From UBA2377 sp964525935 (GTDB lineage Bacteria; Verrucomicrobiota; Verrucomicrobiia; Opitutales; Opitutaceae): 64,000 nucleotides of DNA. This document shows positions 8,491-17,231 of the stretch, piece by piece. The position numbers and the translations under genes were made by a program. The stretch covers positions 248,001 to 312,000 of the forward strand of contig CAZGJZ010000005.1 of the NCBI GenBank assembly GCA_964525935.1, given 5' to 3'. The stretch's first letter is position 1. Every line of letters starts with the position of its first letter. Under the pieces are notes generated by a model, which was given only the letters and a program-made list of their open reading frames with translations, had not been told where the DNA came from and did not search any database.

Positions 8491-10536
8491 ATGAACGAAA
8501 ATTCCATTCAAAACCCAACGACAAAAGGCTCTGTTTCCCGCGTGTTGCCCAGCGTGCGGCAGGTGACAGCCCTAGCCGTGATCGCAGCGCTTACCTTTAC
8601 GTTAGGGCAAACCCCTGCGGGCGCTGAGGAGGCGCCGGATTCAACCGCCGTGCTGAAAAGCCTCAGCTTGGAGGAGTTGATGGACTTGGAAGTAACCTCA
8701 GTCTCCAAGCGATTGGAGCGGCTGGCGGAGACCGCGTCCGCCATCCAGGTGGTGACCGGCGAGGACATCCGCCGCTCGGGGGCGACGAGCATTCCCGAGG
8801 CCTTGCGGCTGGCGGGCAATCTGCAGGTCGCGCAAAAGGGTTCGCATGCGTGGGGCATTAGCGCCCGCGGCTTCAACACCGACTCGGCGAACAAGCTGTT
8901 GGTGCTGATCGACGGGCGGGCGGTTTACACGCCGCTTTTTTCCGGCGTTTTTTGGGACCGGCAGGACTACCTGCTGGCGGATCTCGAACGCATTGAGGTC
9001 ATCAGCGGCCCCGGCAGCACGCTCTGGGGATCCAACGCGGTCAACGGCGTGATCAACATCATCAGCAAGAGCGCGAAGGACACGCAGGGCGGGCACATCG
9101 AAGCGGGTGCGGGCAACGAGTTGGAGTCCTCCGGCGGCGTGCGCTACGGCGGCACCCTCGCGCCCAAGGTTTACTACCGGGTTTACGGAAAATATTCCGA
9201 CCACCGCGGGGCGCTTTTTGCCAATGGCAGTCCTACGCACGACGCCTGGCAGATGCGGCAGGGCGGCTTCCGGGTCGATGCGGAACTTTCGGCGGAAAAC
9301 ACCTTCACGCTGCAAAGTGACGTCTATCGCAACGAGGCGGAGCTGGTGACCGGCGGCGATTCCACGGTAAATGGTGCCAACGTGCTCGGCCGCTGGTCGC
9401 ATGTCTTCGCCAGTGGCTCGGACATGAGCCTGCAGGTTTATTACGATCGGACGCGGCTGGTGTTGCCCGTGGCGGCGAGCGTTATTTCCCCGGCGGGCAC
9501 GTTGCGCGACGACCTCGATACCTACGACGTTGATTTCCAACACAATTTCACGATGGGCGACCGGCATCGCCTGGTGTGGGGCTTGGGCTATCGCTTCATC
9601 CACGACACGGTGCAGAACGCGCCGAGTCTCGGCTTTATGCCGCCGGAGTCGAAACAGGACCTCTTCAACGGCTATGTGCAGGACGAGATCACGCTCCGGG
9701 AAAACGTGGTGTTCACCCTCGGCACGAAGGTCGAGCACACGCACTACACCGGCTTCGAGGTCGAGCCGAGCGCCCGCCTGCAGTGGAGTGTCACCGACCG
9801 GCAGATGGTGTGGACGGCGGTTTCGCGGGCGGTGCGCACCCCGTCGCGTTTTGACCGGGATATTTCGCAGCCGTCGCCCGGTTACCTGCTTGTGATCCTG
9901 AAGGGTGGCGCGGAGTTCGTTTCCGAAAAGCTCACGGCCTACGAGCTGGGCTACCGGGCGCAAATCAGCGAGGTGGCGACGCTCTCGGTGTCGGCTTATT
10001 ACAACGAATACACCGATGTGCGGAGCACGACGATCAGCCCGCCCGACCCGCTTTTCGGGCTGCCGTTTCCCTTCTATTTTGAAAACAATCTCGAGGGCGA
10101 AACCTCCGGGGTGGAATTCGCCGCGAGCTATCAGGCACGCGACTGGTGGCGGTTGCACGCCAGCTACAACGTGATGTCGCAGAACCTCGGGGTGAAGCCG
10201 GGCCGGATGGATTACAACAACGCCCACAACGAGACGGCCGATCCCGGCCACCAATGGTCGTTGCGTTCGTCCATGGATTTGCCCGGCAACCTTGAACTCG
10301 ACGCGTCCTGGCGCTGGGTGGACAGCCTGCCGACCAACAACTCCGGCGTGGTCTACACCCTGCCGGCCTACACGGAGCTGGATGCGCGGCTCGCGTGGCA
10401 TCCGCGCGCCGACCTCGAGTTCGCGCTGGTCGGACAGAGCCTGCTGCACGGGCGGCACCGCGAATACTTCATTGCGAACTCCCCCTTGGTGGACCTGGAG
10501 CGGCGGGTTTATGGAAAGGTGACATGGCGTTTCTGA
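8491..10536 (+). CDS. TonB-dependent outer-membrane receptor
   Basis: The 681-residue protein has an N-terminal export signal (LAVIAALTFTLGQTPAGAEE), a plug domain beginning SLEELMDLEVTSVSKR and containing TSIPEALRLAGNLQV, GISARGFN, LLVLIDGRAVYTPLF, ERIEVISGPGSTLWG and AVNGVINIIS, then a 22-strand-type beta-barrel ending in an aromatic residue (VYGKVTWRF). The final Phe is the usual BAM recognition feature. The ligand is not predictable. The gene overlaps the YfiR-like gene by 13 bp, so it is probably co-transcribed with the signalling cluster rather than with catabolic genes, which hints at a sensing role. No riboswitch was seen in the 174-bp upstream gap. Confidence 0.9.
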   Translation: MNENSIQNPTTKGSVSRVLPSVRQVTALAVIAALTFTLGQTPAGAEEAPDSTAVLKSLSLEELMDLEVTSVSKRLERLAETASAIQVVTGEDIRRSGATSIPEALRLAGNLQVAQKGSHAWGISARGFNTDSANKLLVLIDGRAVYTPLFSGVFWDRQDYLLADLERIEVISGPGSTLWGSNAVNGVINIISKSAKDTQGGHIEAGAGNELESSGGVRYGGTLAPKVYYRVYGKYSDHRGALFANGSPTHDAWQMRQGGFRVDAELSAENTFTLQSDVYRNEAELVTGGDSTVNGANVLGRWSHVFASGSDMSLQVYYDRTRLVLPVAASVISPAGTLRDDLDTYDVDFQHNFTMGDRHRLVWGLGYRFIHDTVQNAPSLGFMPPESKQDLFNGYVQDEITLRENVVFTLGTKVEHTHYTGFEVEPSARLQWSVTDRQMVWTAVSRAVRTPSRFDRDISQPSPGYLLVILKGGAEFVSEKLTAYELGYRAQISEVATLSVSAYYNEYTDVRSTTISPPDPLFGLPFPFYFENNLEGETSGVEFAASYQARDWWRLHASYNVMSQNLGVKPGRMDYNNAHNETADPGHQWSLRSSMDLPGNLELDASWRWVDSLPTNNSGVVYTLPAYTELDARLAWHPRADLEFALVGQSLLHGRHREYFIANSPLVDLERRVYGKVTWRF

Positions 10537-11105
10537 GTCCATGGGCCGGTCGAGCCTGGCGTTGTTACCTGACTGCATTGGGTGTGGTCGGGATGCTGGG
10601 CTGTTTGTTCCCGGCGGCCGCGGCGCAGGGTGCGCCAAAGGAGTATCAGGTGAAGGCCGCCTTCCTGTTTAATTTCGCGCAATTTGTGGACTGGCCGGCC
10701 GGGGCGTTTGCGACGACCGCGATGCCGGTGACCATCGGGGTGCTGGGCGACGATCCGTTTGGCGCGTATCTCGACGAACTGGTGCGCGGCGAACGGGTGC
10801 ACGACCGTTCCCTGCGCGTCGAACGCTACCGTCGCGTCGAGGAGATCGGCGACTGCCACGTGCTTTTCATCAGCCGCTCGGAAGCGGGCCGGCTGGACCA
10901 GATCCTCGAAGGGCTGAAGGACCGGCCCATCCTGACGGTGGGTGATTTTGAAAATTTTGCGCGCCGGGGCGGAATGATCCGGCTCATCACGGAGAAGAAC
11001 AAAATCCGCATGCGGATCAGCCAGGATGCCGCGGTGCAGGCGGGCCTGACGATCAGTTCCAAATTGCTTCGCGCGTCGGAGCTCGTCGGCAAAGGGAAGG
11101 ACTGA
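10524..11105 (+). CDS. YfiR-like periplasmic protein (DUF4154)
   Basis: The 193-residue protein has a signal peptide (RAWRCYLTALGVVGMLGCLFP) and the DUF4154/YfiR core: YQVKAAFLFNFAQFVDWP, VTIGVLGDDPFG, CHVLFISRSE, ILTVGDFENFARRGGMI, then NKIRMRISQDAA and a closing SSKLLRASELV helix. In Pseudomonas and E. coli YfiR binds the periplasmic part of the diguanylate cyclase YfiN and represses it. Here the neighbour 3 bp downstream is a histidine kinase with the same kind of periplasmic sensor, and the neighbour upstream is a TonB receptor, so YfiR may relay receptor state to the kinase. ATG at 10524 was chosen because it gives the signal peptide directly. Confidence 0.85.
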   Translation: MAFLSPWAGRAWRCYLTALGVVGMLGCLFPAAAAQGAPKEYQVKAAFLFNFAQFVDWPAGAFATTAMPVTIGVLGDDPFGAYLDELVRGERVHDRSLRVERYRRVEEIGDCHVLFISRSEAGRLDQILEGLKDRPILTVGDFENFARRGGMIRLITEKNKIRMRISQDAAVQAGLTISSKLLRASELVGKGKD

Positions 11106-11108
11106 CCG

Positions 11109-13022
11109 ATGAAGCTCCGCCAAATTTCCATCCGGCGCCGGCTGACGCTCCTCATGCTGTTCATCAGCGGTGTGGTGATGCTGCTGATGCGCGGGGCGTT
11201 TTTCGGCTACGAGTATTACACGTTCCGGCAGGTCACGCTCCAGCAGCTCACCACCTTGGGCGGGGTCGTGGCGGCGAACAGCACCGCGGCCCTGGCGTTC
11301 GACAATCAGGACGACGCCACGGAAGTTCTCTCCGCGCTCCGCGCCGAAAAACATCTGCTCGCGGCGGCCCTTTACGACCGCGACGGCCGGCCTTTTGCGC
11401 ACTACCCCGAGACGCTGTCGACCGATGCGATCCCGGCGGCGCCGGGCGTCGACGGCTTCCGTTTTTCCGGCGCGTATCTGGCCGGGTTTCAACCGGTGGT
11501 CCAGGGCAGCCGCCGGCTGGGCACGCTTTATCTCGAATTCGATACCGGCGTTGTCCTGCGCGAGTGGATCTGGGGTTCGCTCAAGATCGCGCTGGCGGTG
11601 ATGGCGGTGGTCCTGTTTGTGGCGTATCTGCTGTCGCGCATGTTGCAGCGGCAGATTTCGCAGCCCGTCATTGATCTGGCGGAAACGGCGCGCGGGGTCT
11701 CGGTGCGCCGCGATTATTCCGTCCGCGCCACCAAGCGCAGCGATGACGAGCTGGGCGAGCTGACCGACGCCTTCAATCACATGCTGGGCGAGATCCAGAC
11801 GCTGCACCGCGGGCTGGAGCAGCGCGTGGCCGAGCGCACCGCCCAGCTTGAGACCGCCAACGCCGACCTGAACCGCAGCCGGACCGATCTCAAGAGTCTC
11901 TTCGAGTCCATCGACGAGGGCTACTGCATCTTTGAGATGATCTTTGATGAGCGGAACCGGCCCGTGGACTACCGCTTTCTGACGATCAACCCGGCGTTTG
12001 AAAAGCACACCGGCCTCACGAACGCGCAGGGCCGGCTCATCAGCGAACTGGCGCCGGGGCAGGAGGCCCACTGGTTCGAGACCTTCGGTCGCGTGGCGCT
12101 GACCGGCGAGCCGGCGCGCTTTCAGAATTACGCCAGGCCGCTCAATCGCTGGTTTGATGTTTATGCCTTCCGCTACGGCGATCCCGCGGGCCGGCAGGTC
12201 GCCACGCTTTTCACCAACATCACCGAGCGCAAGGAACAGGACAAACAGATCAAGCAGCTCAACGCGGACCTCCAGCAGCGCGCCACGCAGCTTGAGGGAG
12301 CCAACAAGGAGCTGGAGTCCTTCTCGTATTCCGTGTCGCACGATTTGCGCGCGCCGTTGCGGCACATCGATGGGTTTGCGCAACTCCTGCAGAAGCGCGT
12401 CGGCTCCACCCTCGATCCCGTGGCCCAGCGCCACCTGGAAACCATCAGCAGCTCCGCGCGCAACCTCGGCACGCTGATCGACGAATTGTTGCTCTTCTGT
12501 CGCATGGGCCGCACCGAGATGCGGCAGATGCGCGTGGACGTGGCGGAGATGATCAACGACGTGATCCGCTCCCTGCAGCCCGATCTGCAGGGCCGGGAAA
12601 TCGACTGGCGGATCGGTGAAATGCCTTTTGTGCAGGCCGACCCCGCGATGCTCCGCCAGGTCTGGGTCAACCTGCTCAGCAACGCCGTGAAATATTCCCG
12701 CCACCGCCAGCCGGCGGTGATCGCGGTCAGCTACCGGAGCGATCCGGTGGAGGGGCACGTCTTCAGTGTGCGCGACAACGGCGCCGGCTTCGACATGCAG
12801 TATGCGGACAAGCTCTTCGGCGTGTTCCAGCGGTTGCACAGCCCGCGCGAATTCGAGGGCACGGGCATCGGCCTCGCCAACGTGCACCGCATCATCCTCC
12901 GCCACGGCGGCCGCGTCTGGGCCGAGGGCGCCGTCGAGGTCGGCGCCACCTTTCATTTCGCACTTCCCGCCCTGGCCACGGCACCAGCCGCGCCAGCCTC
13001 CACCGCAACTTCAACCACCTAA
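11109..13022 (+). CDS. CHASE8-HAMP-PAS sensor histidine kinase
   Basis: The 637-residue protein has a transmembrane helix at about 11-31, a periplasmic CHASE8-like sensor at 35-145 (NSTAALAFDNQDDATEVL, then YDRDGRPFA), a second helix at 153-175, HAMP at 176-236, PAS at 260-375 (SLFESIDEGYCIFEM), HisKA at about 393-460 (SVSHDLRAPLRHIDGF) and HATPase_c to the end (NLLSNAVKYS, DNGAGFD, GTGIGLANVHRII). The kinase end is of the phytochrome-like class that usually pairs with Rcp1-type receivers, and such a receiver lies 6 bp downstream. The sensor type is the one found in YfiN/DgcN, the known partner of YfiR, which is encoded 3 bp upstream. Confidence 0.9.
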   Translation: MKLRQISIRRRLTLLMLFISGVVMLLMRGAFFGYEYYTFRQVTLQQLTTLGGVVAANSTAALAFDNQDDATEVLSALRAEKHLLAAALYDRDGRPFAHYPETLSTDAIPAAPGVDGFRFSGAYLAGFQPVVQGSRRLGTLYLEFDTGVVLREWIWGSLKIALAVMAVVLFVAYLLSRMLQRQISQPVIDLAETARGVSVRRDYSVRATKRSDDELGELTDAFNHMLGEIQTLHRGLEQRVAERTAQLETANADLNRSRTDLKSLFESIDEGYCIFEMIFDERNRPVDYRFLTINPAFEKHTGLTNAQGRLISELAPGQEAHWFETFGRVALTGEPARFQNYARPLNRWFDVYAFRYGDPAGRQVATLFTNITERKEQDKQIKQLNADLQQRATQLEGANKELESFSYSVSHDLRAPLRHIDGFAQLLQKRVGSTLDPVAQRHLETISSSARNLGTLIDELLLFCRMGRTEMRQMRVDVAEMINDVIRSLQPDLQGREIDWRIGEMPFVQADPAMLRQVWVNLLSNAVKYSRHRQPAVIAVSYRSDPVEGHVFSVRDNGAGFDMQYADKLFGVFQRLHSPREFEGTGIGLANVHRIILRHGGRVWAEGAVEVGATFHFALPALATAPAAPASTATSTT

Positions 13023-13028
13023 ATCGCC

Positions 13029-13484
13029 ATGCCAGAAATTCGCCGCATCCTCTTCGCCGAGGATAATCCCCACGATGTCGAACTCACCCTCGCGGCCCTC
13101 GCCGAGCACAACCTCGCCAACGAGGTCGTGGTCGTCTCCGACGGCGCCGAGGCGCTCGACTACCTTTACAGCCGCGGACGCTTCAAGGACCGCACCGGCG
13201 GCCATCCCGCGCTCGTCCTCCTCGACCTGAAAATGCCCAAGATCGACGGCCTCGGCGTGCTCCGCACCATCAAGCAGGACGAGGCGCTCCGGATCATCCC
13301 GATTGTCATGCTGACTTCATCGCGCGAGGAACAAGATCTCATCCGCAGCTACCAGTTGGGGGTGAACTCCTACGTCGTGAAGCCCGTCGATTTCCAAAGC
13401 TTCATCGAAGCCGTGAAACAACTCGGCGTTTTCTGGGCGATGCACAACCAGCCTCCGGTCGGCTGCGTGCCTCCCATCCGCTAG
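13029..13484 (+). CDS. Rcp1-like single-domain response regulator
   Basis: The 151-residue protein is a receiver with no output domain. Acidic residues are in ILFAEDNPHDVELTL, the phospho-acceptor is Asp in LVLLDLKMPKIDG, the switch Thr/Ser lies in IVMLTSSREEQD, and the invariant Lys in NSYVVKPVDF. The insert YSRGRFKDRTGGHPA between helix 2 and strand 3 is characteristic of the Rcp1 class that serves phytochrome-like kinases. It lies 6 bp after the CHASE8 kinase, so it is the probable first phospho-acceptor and could pass phosphate on or act by protein contact. Confidence 0.9.
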   Translation: MPEIRRILFAEDNPHDVELTLAALAEHNLANEVVVVSDGAEALDYLYSRGRFKDRTGGHPALVLLDLKMPKIDGLGVLRTIKQDEALRIIPIVMLTSSREEQDLIRSYQLGVNSYVVKPVDFQSFIEAVKQLGVFWAMHNQPPVGCVPPIR

Positions 13485-13505
13485 ACCGGTCAATCCCCAC
13501 GTCCC

Positions 13506-15449
13506 ATGAGCTCCGCAAACCCGCCGCCTCCAGCCGCCCTCCGGCTCCTGCACCTGGAGGACAACCTGGCTGACGCCGAGTTGATCCAGCTGCAGATCAC
13601 GGAGGAATGGCCCGGCTGTGAGATCCATCGCGTCGATACCCGCCACGATTTTCTGGCCGCCATCCAAAATGAAAAATTCGACCTCATCCTGTCGGATTTT
13701 TCCCTGCCCAGTTTCAACGGCCTCGAGGCGCTGACCCTCGCCCGGCAGTTCACCACGACGACGCCGTTCATCTTTCTCTCCGGCACGATCGGCGAGGACA
13801 ATGCCGTCAAGGCGCTCAAATGCGGCGCGGCGGATTACATCATCAAGGACCGGCCCGCGCGCTTCATCTCCGCGATCCGCCAGGCCCTGGCGCACGTGCA
13901 GGAGGCGGAACGCCGCCGCGATTCCGAGGAGCAGGTGCGCGAACAGGCCGCGCTGCTCGACAAGGCGCGCGACGCCATCATCGCCACGGACCTCGACCAC
14001 CACATCGCCTATTGGAACGCGAGCGCCGAGGGCCTCTACGGCTGGACCGCGACCGAGGTCATGGGCCGCCGGCTCGAGGAGTTGCAGTTGCACGCCGAGC
14101 CCGCGCGCTTTGCCGCGGCCCGCGAACAACTGGGCGCCACGGGCGAATGGCGCGGCGAATTCCGCATCCACACCAAGAGCGGCACCGCCATGCAGGTGGA
14201 AAGCACGTGGAGTCTCGTGCTCGGCGCCGATGGCAAGGCGCGCTCGATCCTCTTCATCGACACCGATGTCACCGAGCGAAAAAAGATGGAGGCGCAACTC
14301 CACCGGGCCGAGCGCATGGACAGCATCGGCATGCTCGCCGGCGGGGTGGCGCACGATCTCAACAACGCCCTCGCGCCCATCCTCATGGCGGCCGAGCTCC
14401 TTCGCGAGCGCGTGACCGATCCCGCCGACCGCCGCTTCGTGGACAGCATCGAGGCCAGCGCGCAACACGGCGCCGCCCTCGTGCAACAGTTGCTGGCATT
14501 TGCCCGCGGCTCCGAAGGCCAGCGCACCGTGGTCGATGTCGGGGGCTTGATCCAGGACGTGCAGAAACTGCTGCGCTCCACGCTGTCGCGCCGCATCGAC
14601 CTGAAGGTGGAAGCCGTCGGCACCCCCTGGCCGATCGTGGCCGATGCCACCAAGATCAAGCAGGTGCTGATCAATCTCTGCCTCAACGCCCGCGACGCCA
14701 TGCCGAACGGCGGACGCATTGAAATCCTCGCGGGTAACACCACCATCGGCGGCAAACATGCGCTGTCCAACCCCGGCGCCCAGCCCGGCGAGTATTTGCG
14801 CATCGCCGTCCGCGACACCGGCACCGGCATCCCGCCGGAGGTGCTGAGCCGGATCTTCGATCCGTTTTTCACCACCAAGGCCGCGGGCAAGGGCACCGGC
14901 CTCGGCCTGTCGATGGTCGCCGGCATCATCAAGAGCCACGGTGGTTTTCTGAACGTGGAAAGCCACGTGGGGCAGGGCACGCTGTTCGAGCTGTTCTTCC
15001 CGGTGCGCGACCGCGTGACCGAGACGCCGCCCGATACCACTTCCACGCCAATCGCGAAAGGCCGCGGCGAGCGCATCCTCCTGATCGACGACGATCCGGC
15101 GGTGCGGGATATTTTCAAAGCCCTGCTGGAAAACGCCGGCTACCGCGTGCTAACCGTGGAAACCGGCCAGGCCGGTCTCAGCGAATTCGGGCGCAACCCC
15201 ACCGAATTCGCCCTGGTGATCACCGATCTCATGATGCCGGGCATGAATGGCCGCGAGGTCATCGCCGCCTTGCGCGTCCTCGTGCCGCGCCTGCCGATTC
15301 TGGCGATCAGCGGCCTGATGGATCCGGAACGGCAGGCCGGTCTCCGGGCACTCAATCCACCAGTCGAGTGCCTGGCCAAACCGATCCTGCCCGAAAAACT
15401 CCTCCTCACCCTGCGTAACATGATCGATGCCGCGGCGCGGCAGACATGA
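13506..15449 (+). CDS. Hybrid kinase REC-PAS-HisKA-HATPase-REC
   Basis: The 647-residue soluble protein has an N-terminal receiver at about 10-130 (LHLEDNLADAEL, LILSDFSLPSFNG, ADYIIKDRPARF), PAS at 145-260 (ARDAIIATDLDHHIAYWN), HisKA at 265-340 (LAGGVAHDLNNALAPIL), HATPase_c at 375-500 (DTGTGIPPE, GTGLGLSMVAGII) and a C-terminal receiver at 520-640 (ILLIDDDPAVRD, LVITDLMMPGMNG, LAKPILPEKL). There is no membrane segment. With a receiver at each end it can take phosphate from the CHASE8 kinase and transmit it further, which fits a relay made of this gene, the receiver before it and the receiver after it. Confidence 0.9.
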   Translation: MSSANPPPPAALRLLHLEDNLADAELIQLQITEEWPGCEIHRVDTRHDFLAAIQNEKFDLILSDFSLPSFNGLEALTLARQFTTTTPFIFLSGTIGEDNAVKALKCGAADYIIKDRPARFISAIRQALAHVQEAERRRDSEEQVREQAALLDKARDAIIATDLDHHIAYWNASAEGLYGWTATEVMGRRLEELQLHAEPARFAAAREQLGATGEWRGEFRIHTKSGTAMQVESTWSLVLGADGKARSILFIDTDVTERKKMEAQLHRAERMDSIGMLAGGVAHDLNNALAPILMAAELLRERVTDPADRRFVDSIEASAQHGAALVQQLLAFARGSEGQRTVVDVGGLIQDVQKLLRSTLSRRIDLKVEAVGTPWPIVADATKIKQVLINLCLNARDAMPNGGRIEILAGNTTIGGKHALSNPGAQPGEYLRIAVRDTGTGIPPEVLSRIFDPFFTTKAAGKGTGLGLSMVAGIIKSHGGFLNVESHVGQGTLFELFFPVRDRVTETPPDTTSTPIAKGRGERILLIDDDPAVRDIFKALLENAGYRVLTVETGQAGLSEFGRNPTEFALVITDLMMPGMNGREVIAALRVLVPRLPILAISGLMDPERQAGLRALNPPVECLAKPILPEKLLLTLRNMIDAAARQT

Positions 15450-15531
15450 CGCGGCAAAAATGCAGTGGCAAAGCAACCGCCCGCCTGCAATCCTCCCGAC
15501 CGTAACGTGCAGCATAATCGAGCCCCCGCCT

Positions 15532-15897
15532 ATGAAAAAACACATCCTGCTCGTCGACGACGAAGTCGAAATCCGCGAGTTGCTCACGCAGTTTCTTGAG
15601 GGCAGCAACTATCAGGTTACCTCGGTGGGCTCGGCGGCCGAGGCCATGCAGGCGGTGCAGAGCAATCCCCCGCAGCTGATCATTTCCGATCTGCAGCTGG
15701 AGGATTCGGACGGGCTCGCGATGATCGACGAGTTGAAGGCGAAGCTGCCGGATGCGCCGGTGATTCTGCTGACGGGCGTGTTTTTCGACCCGACGGTTTT
15801 TCGCGACACGCTGAGCAAGAAAGTTTCCGGCTACGTCTACAAGACTTCGCCGCTGGCGCAGATCCTCGGCGAGGTCCGCCGGCTGATCGGGGAGTGA
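15532..15897 (+). CDS. Single-domain response regulator
   Basis: The 121-residue receiver has HILLVDDEVEIRELL, phospho-acceptor Asp in LIISDLQLEDSDG, LLTGVFFDP and the conserved Lys in GYVYKTSPL. No output domain is present, so it probably ends a phosphorelay or acts through protein contact. ATG at 15532 starts exactly at the receiver fold; an upstream in-frame start at 15427 would overlap the preceding gene and adds no domain. The 82-bp gap from the hybrid kinase is the largest within the cluster, but all genes face the same way. Confidence 0.88.
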   Translation: MKKHILLVDDEVEIRELLTQFLEGSNYQVTSVGSAAEAMQAVQSNPPQLIISDLQLEDSDGLAMIDELKAKLPDAPVILLTGVFFDPTVFRDTLSKKVSGYVYKTSPLAQILGEVRRLIGE

Positions 15898-15948
15898 GTC
15901 GGGGCCGGTCCCGTCACTGCCACTCCACGAGGGCGGCAGCGGTCACGA

Positions 15949-17097
15949 TCAGCTCAGCGCCGCCTTCATCCGGCGCAACGCTTCGGCCAGCGTGGCGCGA
16001 GGACAGCCGAAATTGATGCGGACGTGCTGGCCTTTCGGTGAACCGAAGAAGGCCCCGTCGCTCAGGCCCACGCCGTGCTGCTCAAAATGGGCGATGGGAT
16101 CGGCGAGTCCGCGGGCGGAGACGTTGAGCCACGCGAGGTAGGTCGCCTCGATGGGGGCTTCGATTTTCACGCCGGGCAGTTCGCGGGCGACGAAATCGAC
16201 GAGGTAGTCGCGATTGCCACGCAGGTAGGCGAGCAGCGCCTGGCGCCACGGTTCGCTGTCGCGGTAGGCGGCTTCGCAGGCGGTGAAACCGAGTGACGTC
16301 ACCTCCGCGACGACACCGGCCGTGGCGCGGACAAACCGGGCGCGCAGCGTGGCGTCGGGGATGATGGCGAGCGAAGTGCCGAGGCCGGGGACGTTGTAGG
16401 TCTTGCTCGGCGCCATGAGTGTGATGGTGCGCCTGGCAATGGCCTCACCGAGCGTGCCGGTCGGGTGGTGCGGGAGCGCGGGATCGAGGATGAGGTCGCA
16501 GTGGATCTCGTCGGAGCAGAGCACGAGGTCGTGCTTTACGCAGAATTCACCGAGGCGGATGAGTTCGTCGCGCCGCCAGACACGCGCGAGCGGGTTGTGC
16601 GGGTTGCAGAGATAAAAGAGCTTCGTGCGCGGGTTGACCGCGCGCTCGAGGGCGTCCCAGTCGATGGTCCACTGGCCGTCGCGCAGCACGAAGGCGACCG
16701 TGTTGGAGACGCGGGCGCTGTTCTTCGGCGCGCTCATGAACGGCGGATAAACGGGCGCGAGCGTGAGCACTTCCTCCCCGGGCTGGGCGAAGGCCTGCGC
16801 GGTGATGTTGAGGCCGACGACGAGGCCGGGCAGCCACACGAGCCACGACGGGTCGATGCGCCAGCCGTAGCGCGACTCCATCGCGTTGACGACGGCGTCG
16901 ACGGTGGATTTCACGGGCCGCGCATAGCCGAAGATGCCTTGATCAACGCGCGCGTGGAGCGCGGCGACGATGGCGGGGGACGACTTGAAATCCATGTCGG
17001 CGACCCAGAGCGGCAGCACGTCGCGGCCGGCGTATTTCTGCCACTTTTGGGAATCGGTGCCGAGGCGCTGCGGGACGGTGTCGAAATCGAAGGTCAT
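15949..17097 (-). CDS. MalY/PatB-type PLP aminotransferase or C-S lyase
   Basis: The 382-residue fold-type I PLP enzyme starts TFDFDTVPQRLGTDSQKW, typical of the MalY/PatB (cystathionine beta-lyase-like) group. Family features are LPLWVADMDFKSSP, FGYARPV, the aromatic-rich LVWLPGLVVGLN, LCNPHNPLARVW, LCSDEIHCDLIL with the PLP-pyridine Asp, and the Schiff-base lysine in LMAPSKTYNVPGLG. Length is normal for the group. The likely reaction is beta-elimination of cystathionine-type substrates, though related enzymes are aminotransferases. ATG at 17097 was preferred to an upstream in-frame TTG at 17115. The GH29-like gene lies 134 bp upstream on the same strand. Confidence 0.85.
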   Translation of the reverse strand: MTFDFDTVPQRLGTDSQKWQKYAGRDVLPLWVADMDFKSSPAIVAALHARVDQGIFGYARPVKSTVDAVVNAMESRYGWRIDPSWLVWLPGLVVGLNITAQAFAQPGEEVLTLAPVYPPFMSAPKNSARVSNTVAFVLRDGQWTIDWDALERAVNPRTKLFYLCNPHNPLARVWRRDELIRLGEFCVKHDLVLCSDEIHCDLILDPALPHHPTGTLGEAIARRTITLMAPSKTYNVPGLGTSLAIIPDATLRARFVRATAGVVAEVTSLGFTACEAAYRDSEPWRQALLAYLRGNRDYLVDFVARELPGVKIEAPIEATYLAWLNVSARGLADPIAHFEQHGVGLSDGAFFGSPKGQHVRINFGCPRATLAEALRRMKAALS

Positions 17098-17176
17098 GGC
17101 GGTGAGGGCGGACAACTAACCACGGATTGCGCAGCGGAGCACGGATTTTCTCCGGCATAACCGGGGGTGATGGGTA

Positions 17177-17198
17177 GGGCGGGACCGCTGGGCCCGCC
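17177..17198. repeat. GC hairpin repeat, GGCGGG/CCCGCC
   Basis: Six-base arms GGCGGG and CCCGCC separated by 9 nt lie in the gap between two minus-strand genes. It resembles the other short self-complementary elements near 18968, 26779 and 48651 and may be part of a dispersed intergenic repeat family. Confidence 0.35.
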
Positions 17199-17231
17199 GT
17201 GAATGACTGATGGCGAACGCCCTCCCTTCAG

